From: Coriobacteriaceae bacterium
GTDB taxonomy: Bacteria > Actinomycetota > Coriobacteriia > Coriobacteriales > Coriobacteriaceae
Reading direction: 5' to 3'
DNA length: 64,000 bases
NCBI GenBank assembly: GCA_902363125.1
Contig: CABIZD010000001.1
Coordinates: 1 to 64,000, forward strand
The translations under genes and the position numbers were made by a program. Positions 23,998-32,812 of the stretch are shown here, in pieces (positions within the stretch are counted from its first letter, which is position 1; each line of letters starts with the position of its first letter). The notes under the pieces are model-generated. The model was given only the letters and a program-made list of their open reading frames with translations. It ran no database searches and was not told the DNA's origin.

Positions 23998-25103
23998 TTC
24001 GCCGTCAACTGATCAATTTCCAAAACCGCAGCGTCGATGTCCGTGTCGGATTGGGTGCGTTCGATGAGCTGTCGCGTATGTTTGCCTCGGCCGTGGGCAA
24101 GCCTAAGCGCGCGATGGTGGTTTGGAACTCCGCCTCGTCAGAACGTTTTGATGAGGTCGTCGAGCATGCGCTGGTCGACGCCGGTTTTGTCATGTCACAG
24201 CTCTTCCTCGAGGTTTCGCCTGCTGGTGCCACGCTTGCTGATGCCGATGCGATCTTTGGCGCACTGTCTGCCAACGGCATTACCTGCGACGATCTGGTTG
24301 TCGCCGTTGGCGATGCCGCAACCTGCTCGGTTGTTAGCTGGTGCGCCAACCAGTGGTGCGGCCGAACCGAGTGCGCGCTGTTGCCGACGACCTTCGACGC
24401 CATGCTCACGGTCGCGACGACCATGAAGCCGCTCGTCGCCTCGTCTGCCAATGCGCTTCCCGCTATCGCGTTCCGTCCCGAACCGGGCTTGGTCGTGTGT
24501 GACCTCGACCTTGTTCGTGAGGCGGACCCCGAGGACCTCAAGCTCGGCTTTGTGGTGCTTGTTGGCACCATGCTTTCGAGCAGTAAGTCCCGCTGGAATC
24601 AGTTTACTGAGACCGTCCCCGAGATTCTCGCGGGCGAGGAGGTCGCGCTCGTCAATGCCGTTCAATGGTCTCAGACTGCCCGTAAGGACGTACTGATGGC
24701 CACGAACCCGAGCGCTCGCCATGCGCTCGATTTTGGCAAGACGGGGGAGCGTACCCTGCGCGCCTGCTTGGGCGATGCCGCTTCGCAGGTCCCTGCCTAT
24801 CAGCTGTTATCCGAGGGCATGCGCTTTGAGGCGCGCCTAGCACATGATGCCTGCGACTTTGATATCGATTACGTCTTTGAGGTCGATGACTGCCTGGAGG
24901 ACTTTGGCATCGAGGAACTTGCCTTCGACCTAGAGCCCACCGCGTTTATCGAGGAGTTCCGCAGGCAGCAGTTCGCCCGCTCGAACCGCAGTATGTTGCC
25001 GCTGCCCGCGGCACTCGGCGCCATTCGCCTAACGAGCGTCGAGGACGAGGTTCTTGAGCGCCATGCTCATGCCTACTTGGCTTCTCGCAAAGAACTTCTC
25101 TAA
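23994..25103 (+). CDS. AroB-like protein lacking metal ligands
   Basis: 369-residue relative of 3-dehydroquinate synthase, joined to aroK by an ATGA overlap as true aroB often is. Recognisable are DDLVVAVGDAAT (for the GGG-x-x-GD nucleotide loop), ALLPTTFDAM (for PTTLLAQ-D) and LDFGKTGERTL. In working enzymes zinc is held by a Glu in the GFAEVIK helix, a His in FGHTxxH and a His in HGEAV. Here these read LGFVVLVGT, FGKTGER and LLSEGMRF: all three ligands are gone, and the GGK-T-x-V loop is also absent. The frame is intact over full length, so it is maintained rather than decaying. It is probably not a dehydroquinate synthase; its function is unknown. Confidence 0.8.
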   Translation: MIRRQLINFQNRSVDVRVGLGAFDELSRMFASAVGKPKRAMVVWNSASSERFDEVVEHALVDAGFVMSQLFLEVSPAGATLADADAIFGALSANGITCDDLVVAVGDAATCSVVSWCANQWCGRTECALLPTTFDAMLTVATTMKPLVASSANALPAIAFRPEPGLVVCDLDLVREADPEDLKLGFVVLVGTMLSSSKSRWNQFTETVPEILAGEEVALVNAVQWSQTARKDVLMATNPSARHALDFGKTGERTLRACLGDAASQVPAYQLLSEGMRFEARLAHDACDFDIDYVFEVDDCLEDFGIEELAFDLEPTAFIEEFRRQQFARSNRSMLPLPAALGAIRLTSVEDEVLERHAHAYLASRKELL

Positions 25104-25235
25104 GATTTATTGACTTCCATCGTCTTTCGTATCATGTTGAGGGGCGGGTTTTCAATCGGTTGCGGATCGTATGCGATTCCGTCGTTCGGTTGAGACCCGT
25201 TCCGTCTATATAGAGACAACAAGAAAGGAATCTGC

Positions 25236-26366
25236 ATGTCTGAGTTTGCTGCCGGTCCTGCCGGTCGTATCGAGCGTGTCCGTGTCTTGATGGCCGAGCG
25301 TGGCTACGACGCCATCGTGGTGCGCGACGAGGCCAACCTTCGTTGGCTTACGGGCGTGAAGGGCGTTTTCGATTACACCTTTGAATTCCCGCACGCGGCG
25401 TTTATTACGGCCGACCAGTGCCTGTTCCACACCGACTCGCGCTACCTCAACAGCTTTGAGGAGAACACGCCCGCCGGCAGCCCCTGGGTCTACGACATGG
25501 ATGAGGGCACCATCCCCGGTTGGGTCGCCGGCAAGATCGCGGCCAACAAGTGCCGCGTCTGCGCTGTCGAGGACGATATGCAGATTAACTTCTACCAGGG
25601 TATTCAGCGCGGGCTGGAGGACCGCTCCGTTGCCTGCATGCTGCCGCTGATGCACGACGACATCCGCAAGATGCGCGCCATCAAGGATGCCGAGGAGATC
25701 GAGCTCATGCGCCATGCACAGTCGATCACCGATGCCGCCTTCCAGCACATGCTCGGCTTTATTAAGACTGGTATGACCGAGAAGCAGGTTCGCAACGAGC
25801 TCGAGAACTTTATGTTCGCCAACGGCGCCGACAGCCTTGCCTTCGGCTCCATCGTGGCGAGCGGCCCCAACACTGCCAACCCGCACGCGGTGCCGAGTGA
25901 CCGCATGATCGAGAAGGGCGACTTTGTCCTCATGGATTACGGCGCGGGCTACTGTGATTACCGCTCCGACATGACACGCACTGTTGTGATGGGCGAGCCC
26001 ACGCAGGAGCAACTCGACCTGTATGCACTCGTGCGCCGCACGCACGAGGAGTGCGTCGCCGCCATCCATCCGGGCGTCGAGGGTAACGATATCTTCAAGC
26101 TCTCCAAGAAGATCATCGGCGATGCCGGCTATGGCGATTACTATAACCATGGCTTGGGCCACGGCGTTGGTATCGACATTCACGAGCTGCCCAATTTCAA
26201 CCGCAGCAAGAACACCATCGAGATCGGCTCGGTTGTCACCATGGAGCCCGGCGTCTACCTGCCCGGCGTGGGCGGCGTGCGCCTTGAGGACTACGGCGTG
26301 GTCACCGAGAACGGCTACGAGCCCTTCACCAAGACCCCGCACGACCTGCACGTTATCGACTGCTAG
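25236..26366 (+). CDS. pepP: Xaa-Pro aminopeptidase/dipeptidase (M24)
   Basis: 376-residue creatinase-fold metallopeptidase that removes an N-terminal residue preceding proline, or splits X-Pro dipeptides. The N-terminal domain (1-130) is followed by the pita-bread domain. The five metal ligands are present: the two Asp in MDYGAGYCDYRSDMTRT, the His in GLGHGVGIDIHE, and the Glu residues in TMEPGVYLPG and VRLEDYG. It starts with ATG at 25236 behind AGAAAGGA, and lies 130 bases behind the AroB-like gene. The pairing with efp downstream is widespread in Gram-positive genomes. Confidence 0.92.
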   Translation: MSEFAAGPAGRIERVRVLMAERGYDAIVVRDEANLRWLTGVKGVFDYTFEFPHAAFITADQCLFHTDSRYLNSFEENTPAGSPWVYDMDEGTIPGWVAGKIAANKCRVCAVEDDMQINFYQGIQRGLEDRSVACMLPLMHDDIRKMRAIKDAEEIELMRHAQSITDAAFQHMLGFIKTGMTEKQVRNELENFMFANGADSLAFGSIVASGPNTANPHAVPSDRMIEKGDFVLMDYGAGYCDYRSDMTRTVVMGEPTQEQLDLYALVRRTHEECVAAIHPGVEGNDIFKLSKKIIGDAGYGDYYNHGLGHGVGIDIHELPNFNRSKNTIEIGSVVTMEPGVYLPGVGGVRLEDYGVVTENGYEPFTKTPHDLHVIDC

Positions 26367-26388
26367 CCCATTTCGATAGATTTTTGGG

Positions 26389-26430
26389 GCGGGGCGTCCG
26401 GAGCAATTCGGACGCCCCGCGTTCTCTTTT
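26389..26430 (+). terminator. Terminator between pepP and efp
   Basis: GCGGGGCGTCC (26389-26399) pairs perfectly with GGACGCCCCGC (26410-26420), followed by a T-rich tract. Confidence 0.9.
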
Positions 26431-26462
26431 TATGCGCTCGCCGCAGGCGCCGTCTGCAAGTG

Positions 26463-26468
26463 TATAAT
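26463..26468 (+). promoter_or_regulatory. -10 element upstream of efp
   Basis: A perfect TATAAT lies 57 bases before the efp start and behind the pepP terminator. No convincing -35 is seen at the right spacing. Confidence 0.45.
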
Positions 26469-26525
26469 TTCTATCGTATGTAATTTGGACGCTTGTGCGT
26501 TCTGCCCATAACAAGAAAGGTCGCT

Positions 26526-27089
26526 ATGCCTACCATTTCTACCGCCGATTTCAAGAACGGCCTCGGTCTCCGCATCAAAGACAAGGTCTACACCATCGTC
26601 GAGTTCCAGCATGTCAAGCCGGGCAAGGGCGGCGCGTTTGTGCGCTACAAGACCCGCGACATCAAGAGCGGGCGTGTCGTCGAGAACACCTGCAACGCCG
26701 GCACCAAGTTCGAGAGCGTCATGCTCACCACCCGCGAGTTCCAGTACCTCTACAACGATGGCGCCGACTACATCTTCATGGACAACGAGACCTATGAGCA
26801 GGTTCCCGTTCCCGAGGACATGGTGGGCGAGAACTCCAAGTGGCTGCGCGAGAACGACATTTGCCAGCTGCTCTTCGCCGACGATGAGCTCATGGGCGTG
26901 ACCCCGCCGATGTTCATCGAGACCACCATCGTCCAGACCGACCCGGGCTTTAAGGGCGACACCGTCCAGGGTTCCACCAAGCCGGCCACGATTGACACCG
27001 GCGCTGTCATCCAGGTCCCCATGTACCTCAACGAGGGCGAGGTCATCAAGGTTGACACCCGCGACGGCAAGTTCGTCTCCCGCGTCTAG
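26526..27089 (+). CDS. efp: Elongation factor P
   Basis: 187-residue translation factor that rescues ribosomes stalled at polyproline. The N-terminal KOW-like domain bears the loop HVKPGKGGAFVR, whose central Lys (about residue 33) contacts the P-site tRNA. The two OB domains follow, with the C-terminal VIQVPMYLNEGEVIKVDT signature. AAAGG lies about 8 bases before the ATG at 26526; a longer frame from 26493 has no ribosome site. It heads a tight run efp-asp23-nusB-xseB. Confidence 0.96.
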   Translation: MPTISTADFKNGLGLRIKDKVYTIVEFQHVKPGKGGAFVRYKTRDIKSGRVVENTCNAGTKFESVMLTTREFQYLYNDGADYIFMDNETYEQVPVPEDMVGENSKWLRENDICQLLFADDELMGVTPPMFIETTIVQTDPGFKGDTVQGSTKPATIDTGAVIQVPMYLNEGEVIKVDTRDGKFVSRV

Positions 27090-27113
27090 CAACCAACTCT
27101 TCTAGGAGGACTC

Positions 27114-27476
27114 ATGCCCCAGGAAATCAAGATTGACGGTATCGGCATTTCGCCCGATGTTCTGACCGCCATCGTCTCGCGCGCCGTGTCCGATGTCGAG
27201 GGCATCGCCTCCGTTGGCGTCAAGGACCTTGCCACCAACCTTGTCTCCATGATGCTTTCGTCCAAGGCCCCGGCTTCCGAGCCGGCGGTCGAGGCCGAGG
27301 TCGTCGGCGACAAGCTCGCACTCACCGTGCGTGTCGTGGTGTTCTTTGGCTATCCGTTCAAGAAGCTCGCCGAGGCCGTTCGCGCCGCCGTGGTCGCTGC
27401 CATCGATGCTCAGGTGGGCGTCGAGGTCGAGCGCGTTGACGTTTGCATTGACGGCCTCGTTTTCCCCAAGGAGTAA
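27114..27476 (+). CDS. Asp23/Gls24 family envelope stress protein
   Basis: 120-residue protein of the Asp23/YloU (DUF322) family. ISPDVLTAIVSRAVSDVEGI at the N-terminus and VVVFFGYPFKKLAEAVRAAV in the second half match the family pattern. Members associate with the envelope and are induced by alkaline or cell wall stress. TAGGAGGA stands a few bases before the ATG. It sits 24 bases behind efp and 3 before nusB, the same order as in Firmicutes. Confidence 0.85.
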   Translation: MPQEIKIDGIGISPDVLTAIVSRAVSDVEGIASVGVKDLATNLVSMMLSSKAPASEPAVEAEVVGDKLALTVRVVVFFGYPFKKLAEAVRAAVVAAIDAQVGVEVERVDVCIDGLVFPKE

Positions 27477-27479
27477 CCT

Positions 27480-28067
27480 TTGAGCCTTAAGGTTTATCGC
27501 GGGCGCACGCTTGCCCGCAGTCAGGCGCTGCAGCTGCTGTTCCAGGCCGAGGCCACGGACAGCCCGCTCGAGCGCGTCCTCGAGGGCGATTTCCTGATCT
27601 CGAAGGGTCCCCTCGACCCCTATGCGCTGGAGCTTTGCCGCGGTGCCTACGAGCATATCGATCGTATCGACTGCGCTCTGCGCGCCGTCGCCAAGAACTG
27701 GGATCTTATGCGCATGCCCGGCGCCGACCGCAATCTGCTGCGTATCGCCGTTTACGAGATGCGTTTCCTCACCGACGAGGAGGTCTCGGACGCCATCGTG
27801 ATCAACGAGGCCGTCGAGCTTGCCAAGGCCTATGGCACCGACCAGTCCGCGTCGTTCGTCAACGGCGTGCTGGGCAAGATCGCTCGCAGCGAGGAGCTGC
27901 CGGGCGAGGACCTATACCAGGAGCTGCTGGCCGAGGATCGCGCTCGCGAGGAGGCACATGCTGCCGAGGCTGCCGCTAAGGTTGCGGTTGCCCAGGCTGA
28001 GGCTGGTGTGTTGGCCGAGGATGCGGACGCTGCTGAGGCCGTCGAGGCCGACTCCGTCGAGGAGTAG
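27480..28067 (+). CDS. nusB: Transcription antitermination factor NusB
   Basis: 195-residue all-helical protein binding boxA RNA with NusE to allow readthrough of rRNA operons. RSQALQLLFQAE, LLRIAVYEMRF, DAIVINEAVELAKAYG and SFVNGVLGKIA are the expected helices. After residue 145 a 50-residue acidic, Ala-rich tail extends the protein beyond the usual length of about 140-150. The start is TTG at 27480, supported by AAGGAG at the end of the preceding gene. Confidence 0.93.
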   Translation: MSLKVYRGRTLARSQALQLLFQAEATDSPLERVLEGDFLISKGPLDPYALELCRGAYEHIDRIDCALRAVAKNWDLMRMPGADRNLLRIAVYEMRFLTDEEVSDAIVINEAVELAKAYGTDQSASFVNGVLGKIARSEELPGEDLYQELLAEDRAREEAHAAEAAAKVAVAQAEAGVLAEDADAAEAVEADSVEE

Positions 28068-28069
28068 CC

Positions 28070-28309
28070 ATGCCAGAGGGTTCTGTCCGTAACTTTGATG
28101 AGATTTCGGACCGTCTGGATCAGATCATCGCTACCGTTCGCTCCAAGGATACCTCCTTGGAGCGTTCGCTCGATTTGTTTGACGAAGCGATTGAGCTGGG
28201 CTCCCGCGCGGTCGATATGGTCGACAAGTTTGAGTTGACGCCGCGTGAGGCCGACAAGCTCGAGCAGGAATACGATGAGGATGCGGCAAACGAATCCCAG
28301 GATAGCTAG
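28070..28309 (+). CDS. xseB: Exodeoxyribonuclease VII small subunit
   Basis: 79-residue partner of XseA. FDEISDRLDQIIATVRSKD and SLERSLDLFDEAIELG are the two helices of the family. It starts 2 bases after nusB. No xseA is in this window; the large subunit must lie elsewhere. Confidence 0.9.
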   Translation: MPEGSVRNFDEISDRLDQIIATVRSKDTSLERSLDLFDEAIELGSRAVDMVDKFELTPREADKLEQEYDEDAANESQDS

Positions 28310-28335
28310 GCCGCATCTCCGGATACGAATGGTTG

Positions 28336-29148
28336 ATGGCATTCATGAAACGCGTGCGTCTTGATGACGAACTGATTTCACAGGGCATCTGCGCCGATCG
28401 CGCGGATGCCCTTCGCACTCTTATGGCCGGCTTGGTCTCGAGTGGCGGTGAGCGCTTGACTTCGCCGGGCCTTAAGGTGATCCCGGGGCTGCCGCTGCAT
28501 GTGAAGGGGCGCATTCCCTATGTTGGCCGCGGCGGTCTTAAGCTCGAAGGCGCGCTTGATGCGTTTGGCATCAATCCGACGGGCCTTGCCTGTCTGGATG
28601 TGGGCTGCTCTACCGGCGGCTTTACCGATTGTCTGCTCAAGCGCGGAGCTGCGACCGTTGTCTCGGTGGACGTGGGTCGCGCCCAGTTCGATTGGTCGTT
28701 GCGCCAGGACGATCGCGTGACGCTGCATGAGCGCACAAACGTGACGCAGCTGCCTGAGCTTGGCTATGCCGGCACTATCGACCTGGCTGTGTGTGATGTC
28801 TCGTTTACCAGCATCGCGAACATTATCGATGCGGTACTGGCGTGCCTGGCGCCTACGGGTGCATTCTGCACGCTCGTAAAGCCGCAGTTTGAGGCTCCGG
28901 CGGCGCTGGTGGGCGAGGGCGGCATTGTGACCGATCCCGCCGTGCGCCGCGATACACTCGTGGCGGCGGTTGAACTCTTTGCTGCCAAGGGCCTGTTCCC
29001 GGTCGATGTGTGCGTGTCGCCCATTCATGGTGCCAAGGGCAACGTTGAGTTTTTCCTGTACGGCACGAGATTTGACCCCGGCGATCGCTCGCAAGACGAG
29101 CTGCAATCCCAGGTATCGGTTATGAGCGAGAAAGCTGCAACGCTATGA
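28336..29148 (+). CDS. tlyA: TlyA family rRNA 2'-O-methyltransferase
   Basis: About 270-residue TlyA-type protein: an N-terminal S4 domain (RLDDELISQGICADRADALR) and an FtsJ/RrmJ methyltransferase domain with the SAM motif CLDVGCSTGGFTDCLL, SVDVGRAQFDW and VKPQFEAP. In mycobacteria TlyA methylates 16S and 23S rRNA and gives capreomycin sensitivity. In-frame starts are TTG 28333, ATG 28336 and ATG 28345; the last gives MKRVRLDDELI and is also credible, and no ribosome site decides. The stop overlaps nadK by four bases (ATGA). Confidence 0.9.
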   Translation: MAFMKRVRLDDELISQGICADRADALRTLMAGLVSSGGERLTSPGLKVIPGLPLHVKGRIPYVGRGGLKLEGALDAFGINPTGLACLDVGCSTGGFTDCLLKRGAATVVSVDVGRAQFDWSLRQDDRVTLHERTNVTQLPELGYAGTIDLAVCDVSFTSIANIIDAVLACLAPTGAFCTLVKPQFEAPAALVGEGGIVTDPAVRRDTLVAAVELFAAKGLFPVDVCVSPIHGAKGNVEFFLYGTRFDPGDRSQDELQSQVSVMSEKAATL

Positions 29149-30005
29149 AGGTCTTTCTGGTTCCCAATTACTACAAGCAAGAGGCGGTCGAGAGCGGCCT
29201 GATGCTCGAGCTTTGGCTGACTCGCCAGGGCTATGAGGTCGCATGGGCTGCCGACCAGCGATCCAAGATTCAGAGCACGCCTGATATTGACGGCTCCGAT
29301 CTGGTCATTACGCTCGGCGGCGACGGTACGTTGCTGCGCGCTGCCCGCATCCTCAACCATCGTGAGATTCCTATCCTCGGTCTTTCCTATGGTCACCTGG
29401 GCTTTCTAACTGCTGCGAGCCCCGAGGAGCGCGACATCCTGCAGGTCGTGAGCGACGCCCTGTCCGGTGAGCTGCACGTGAGCCGTCGCGCCACCATCGC
29501 CGCGGATATCGTGTCCGTGCGCGAAGACGGTACGAAGGATGTCGTGCGCACCTTCGCCCTCAACGACATGGCGCTTACCCGCGGTCCGCTGTCCGATATG
29601 GTCGAGTTCGACATCACGGTGTCCGGCCATCATATCGACCGTCTGCGTGGCGACGGCGTGGTCGTGTCCACGGCGACTGGTTCTACGGGTTACGCGCTCA
29701 GTGCCGGTGGCCCCATCGTGAGCCCCGACTATACGGGCATGGTCTGCGTACCAATTGCGCCGCACACCATTCAGGCTCGTGCCTTTTTGACCTCGCCGAG
29801 TGATGTCGTCGAAATCTTTATGTCCGATGATCGCCCGAGCGTTCCGGCGATCGCTATCGATGGACAGTTTATTACCTGCGATGGCACCGTTGAGAGCGTG
29901 GCGGTGCGCCGCGGGCCCGGAGATGTGTTGCTGCTGGATTACGGCCCCGAGAGCTTCTATAACTCGGTGAGCCGCGTATTCTACGGAGTCCGTCATGATC
30001 GATGA
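29145..30005 (+). CDS. nadK: NAD kinase
   Basis: 286-residue kinase making NADP from NAD. The GGDGTLLRAAR motif (about 64-74), NDMALTRG and the GDGVVVSTATGSTGYALSAGG region are all present. It is translationally coupled to tlyA (ATGA overlap) and overlaps recN by 11 bases; tlyA-nadK-recN is a conserved trio in Gram-positive bacteria. Confidence 0.95.
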   Translation: MKVFLVPNYYKQEAVESGLMLELWLTRQGYEVAWAADQRSKIQSTPDIDGSDLVITLGGDGTLLRAARILNHREIPILGLSYGHLGFLTAASPEERDILQVVSDALSGELHVSRRATIAADIVSVREDGTKDVVRTFALNDMALTRGPLSDMVEFDITVSGHHIDRLRGDGVVVSTATGSTGYALSAGGPIVSPDYTGMVCVPIAPHTIQARAFLTSPSDVVEIFMSDDRPSVPAIAIDGQFITCDGTVESVAVRRGPGDVLLLDYGPESFYNSVSRVFYGVRHDR

Positions 30006-31623
30006 GCTGCAGGTTTATAACATTGCACTCATTCGCGAGGCGACGCTGGTGCCGAGTGCCGGCCTGACTGTCCTGACTGGCGAGACTGGCGCCGGCAAGA
30101 CCGCGCTGCTCTCGGCCCTCAAGCTAATTTTGGGCGAGCGTGCGGATTCGTCGACGGTGCGCGAGGGCGAGGCACTGGCGAGCGTCGAGGCGCGACTCTT
30201 CGACGGGCCGCACGACACGGAGGGGTTCACCGTACAGCGCAGCCTTTCTGCCGAGGGCCGCAGCCGCGTGAAGATTGACGGTCGCATTGCCAGTGTGCGC
30301 GAGCTTTCGGAGCGCGTCGGCGTGATGATGGATCTGTGCGGCCAGCACGAGCACCAGCGCTTGCTCGATCCGGCGCATCACGTTGCGATGGTCGATGCCT
30401 GGGCGGGACGCTCTGCGCTCGAGGCGCTCGAGCACTACCGTGCTTGCTTTAAAGCCTCGCGCGCGGCTGCCAAGGAGGTCCGTCGCGTCGAGGAGGCCTC
30501 ACGTGCGCGGGGGAGTCGCGTCGAGGAAGCGCGCTTTGCGCTCGAGCGCATCGGCGAGGTCGACCCCAAACCGGGCGAGTATGAGGAACTCGAGGAACTG
30601 CTGCCGCGCTCCGAACATGCCGAGGTACTGGTTGCCACAGCTAACGATGCCCATGCATCGCTTGCCTCCGAAGGGGGAGCGCTCGACGCCGTGAACAGCG
30701 CCGTGGCAGAACTTTCCCGAATGGCTACCGTCGATCGCAAACTGGGCGACATTGCCGATGCGCTTTCGGATGCCTGTATCTCACTTGAGGATTGCGCGAA
30801 CGAGCTTCGTGCCTATCGCGATGGCGTCGCCTTCGACCCGCGCGAGCTCGCTCGCATGCGTGAGCGGTATTCCGACCTCAAGGGCCTGTTGCGTCAGTGG
30901 GGCCCCACCATGGACGATGTTTTTGCCATGCGCGATCGCTCGCAAGAGCTGCTGTCCCTGGTCGATGATGGCGATGAACAGATCAAAAAGGCGCGTGAGG
31001 CACTCGGGAGCGCTGAGCGCGAGTTGTTTGCCGCTGCCAAGGCACTTAAGCGCGCCCGCAATACGGCGGCCCCGCGCTTCTGTCACGAGGTTGGCCGCCA
31101 GATGGCTCGCCTGGAGATGGGCGGCGCCGAGCTCGTCTGGGAGTCGCGCGATCTTCCCCGTGCTGAGTGGACGCCCGTTGGTCCTTCGAGCTACGAGCTG
31201 CTATACCGCAGCGGTGCCGGTTTGACTCCACGTCCCCTGCGCCGCATTGCGTCGGGCGGCGAGCTCAGCCGCGTCATGTTGGCAAGTAAGGTTGTCCTCG
31301 GTAACGCGGACGGTGTCGATACGCTGGTGTTTGACGAGGTCGATGCTGGCGTCGGTGGCTCCTCGGCGCGTGCGCTCGCGGGCGTGCTGGCAGATCTCGC
31401 CGCTACGCATCAGGTGATTGTCGTAACCCACTTGGCGCAGGTCGCCGTCATGGCTGACAAGCATTATGTCGTCAGCAAGGAACCGGGCGATGTTCCCCAG
31501 ACGCATTTGGACGAGGTAACCGGTGAAGCGCGTACCGCCGAGATCGCCCGCATGTTGAGCGGCGATCAGTCCGAGGCAAGCTTGGCCCACGCGAAGCAGA
31601 TGCTCGAAGAAGCTCGAGGTTAG
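29995..31623 (+). CDS. recN: DNA repair protein RecN
   Basis: 542-residue SMC-like ATPase acting early in double-strand break repair. Walker A GETGAGKTALLSAL (about 25-38), a central coiled coil, the ABC signature ASGGELSRVMLA and Walker B VFDEVDAGVGG are all present. CGGAG stands about 7 bases before the ATG at 29995. It ends shortly before a shared convergent terminator. Confidence 0.95.
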   Translation: MIDELQVYNIALIREATLVPSAGLTVLTGETGAGKTALLSALKLILGERADSSTVREGEALASVEARLFDGPHDTEGFTVQRSLSAEGRSRVKIDGRIASVRELSERVGVMMDLCGQHEHQRLLDPAHHVAMVDAWAGRSALEALEHYRACFKASRAAAKEVRRVEEASRARGSRVEEARFALERIGEVDPKPGEYEELEELLPRSEHAEVLVATANDAHASLASEGGALDAVNSAVAELSRMATVDRKLGDIADALSDACISLEDCANELRAYRDGVAFDPRELARMRERYSDLKGLLRQWGPTMDDVFAMRDRSQELLSLVDDGDEQIKKAREALGSAERELFAAAKALKRARNTAAPRFCHEVGRQMARLEMGGAELVWESRDLPRAEWTPVGPSSYELLYRSGAGLTPRPLRRIASGGELSRVMLASKVVLGNADGVDTLVFDEVDAGVGGSSARALAGVLADLAATHQVIVVTHLAQVAVMADKHYVVSKEPGDVPQTHLDEVTGEARTAEIARMLSGDQSEASLAHAKQMLEEARG

Positions 31624-31641
31624 GTCGTATCAGCGGTGTTG

Positions 31642-31674
31642 GTGGGACAAAATGGACTGAAATTTTTGTCCCAC
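31642..31674. terminator. Bidirectional terminator between recN and rpiR
   Basis: GTGGGACAAAA (31642-31652) pairs perfectly with TTTTGTCCCAC (31664-31674). A/T tracts on both sides of the stem suit convergent recN and the regulator gene. Confidence 0.75.
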
Positions 31675-31682
31675 TACGCGTT

Positions 31683-32540
31683 TTACTCAACGACCTTATC
31701 CGGCTGGATGAGCTCCTCGTAGTAGCTGATATGCTCGCGAGCGTCTTCAATCTCGGGCAGCAGGAAGTTGTAGATGACTTCGATGATCATCGTGGCGCTG
31801 ATCTTAGAGAACGCAAAGTCGCCCGTTGTCAGCAGCGCTTCGTGGTTGACGGTGTTAAAAGTGTAGTCTGCCAGGCGCGCGAGCGGGGATTTACTGTCGC
31901 TGCTGATGACGACTACGGTTGCGCCGCAGTTGTGAGCCGCTTTTGCCATGCGATTCAGTCGGCGCGATTTGCCAGAGTTTGAGATTAGCACGATGACGTC
32001 ACCCGGGCGTAACGTGAGCGCAAAGCCGATTGATGTCTCGCTAATGGTGCTCGCCATGCAGCGCAGGCCCAGCTGCGAAAACTTAAACGTCGCATCGAGC
32101 GCGACCGCGTTCGTATTGCCCACGGCGGCGAACTCAATAACGCCGGCATTCTTAAGCGCGTGTACAACTGCGGCCAACGTGTCGTGATCTATGCCGTCGA
32201 TGGTCGCATTAAGCTCACTCACCTTGGCGGCGAGGATATTTTTTAGGCTCTGCTCCATATTGTCGAGCGAGACCTCGTCAGTCAGGCCCTCGTTACGCTG
32301 GCTTTCCAAATCCCTCGCCAACGAAAACTGAAAGCTGCGGAAGCTACCAAAGCCAAGCTTGCGGCAGAAGCGCGAAACGGTCGCCTCGGACGTGGCGGCG
32401 GCGCGCGAGAGCTGAGCGGCCGTGAGGCGTGGCGCCTCGGACTGGTGCTCCAATATATAGTCGACAATGCGCTGCTCGGACTCGCTGTATCCCTGATGGG
32501 TGCTAATGAGGGAAAGTGCGCTCTTGCTACTATCGGTCAT
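31683..32540 (-). CDS. MurR/RpiR family transcriptional regulator
   Basis: 285-residue regulator with an N-terminal HTH_6 domain (LTAAQLSRAAATSEATVSRF, about 40-60) and a C-terminal SIS sugar-phosphate-binding domain (VIVLISNSGKSRRLN). CCAGGAG 7 bases upstream decides the ATG at 32540. It is divergent from fruA, and the shared 270-base region is crowded with CTTTCA/TGAAAG half-sites, so it probably controls the fructose genes in response to a sugar phosphate. That role is inferred from position. Confidence 0.88.
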   Translation of the reverse strand: MTDSSKSALSLISTHQGYSESEQRIVDYILEHQSEAPRLTAAQLSRAAATSEATVSRFCRKLGFGSFRSFQFSLARDLESQRNEGLTDEVSLDNMEQSLKNILAAKVSELNATIDGIDHDTLAAVVHALKNAGVIEFAAVGNTNAVALDATFKFSQLGLRCMASTISETSIGFALTLRPGDVIVLISNSGKSRRLNRMAKAAHNCGATVVVISSDSKSPLARLADYTFNTVNHEALLTTGDFAFSKISATMIIEVIYNFLLPEIEDAREHISYYEELIQPDKVVE

Positions 32541-32647
32541 GGATGGCTCCTGGTTGGCATGAAAATCTAGCTTGATTTGCAATGCCATAGTATACGGGCA
32601 TTTTCAATTACAAGATACACCTTGCCGTTTCAAGTGTTGATGGTAAA

Positions 32648-32685
32648 CTTTCACTTACCGTTTACGGTTATGAAAGAACCTTTCA
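32648..32685. promoter_or_regulatory. Cluster of palindromic operator candidates
   Basis: CTTTCA (32648-32653), TGAAAG (32671-32676) and CTTTCA (32680-32685) form overlapping dyads. The right one, TGAAAG-AAC-CTTTCA, is perfect, and ACCGT/ACGGT symmetry fills the left one. A possible -10 TAAACT (32644-32649) with TTGCCG 16 bases upstream overlaps the first half-site. Another CTTTCA occurs near 32735. This is the expected layout for repression of fruA by the divergent RpiR protein. Confidence 0.5.
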
Positions 32686-32812
32686 CCGGAGATTTGCACC
32701 TTAGCTCTTCTCACGCGGACGGTAGGTTGGTATCTTTCAGTTGTGGAAAAACGCGCATCGAAGCGCGTGTAGGGGAGCGCCCGCGGGCGCTGTACTCAAG
32801 AAGGAGGGACAC

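Noticed and set aside
25110..25135. TTGACT and TATCAT before pepP as a promoter
   Set aside because: The spacing is 14 bases, too short for a standard promoter.
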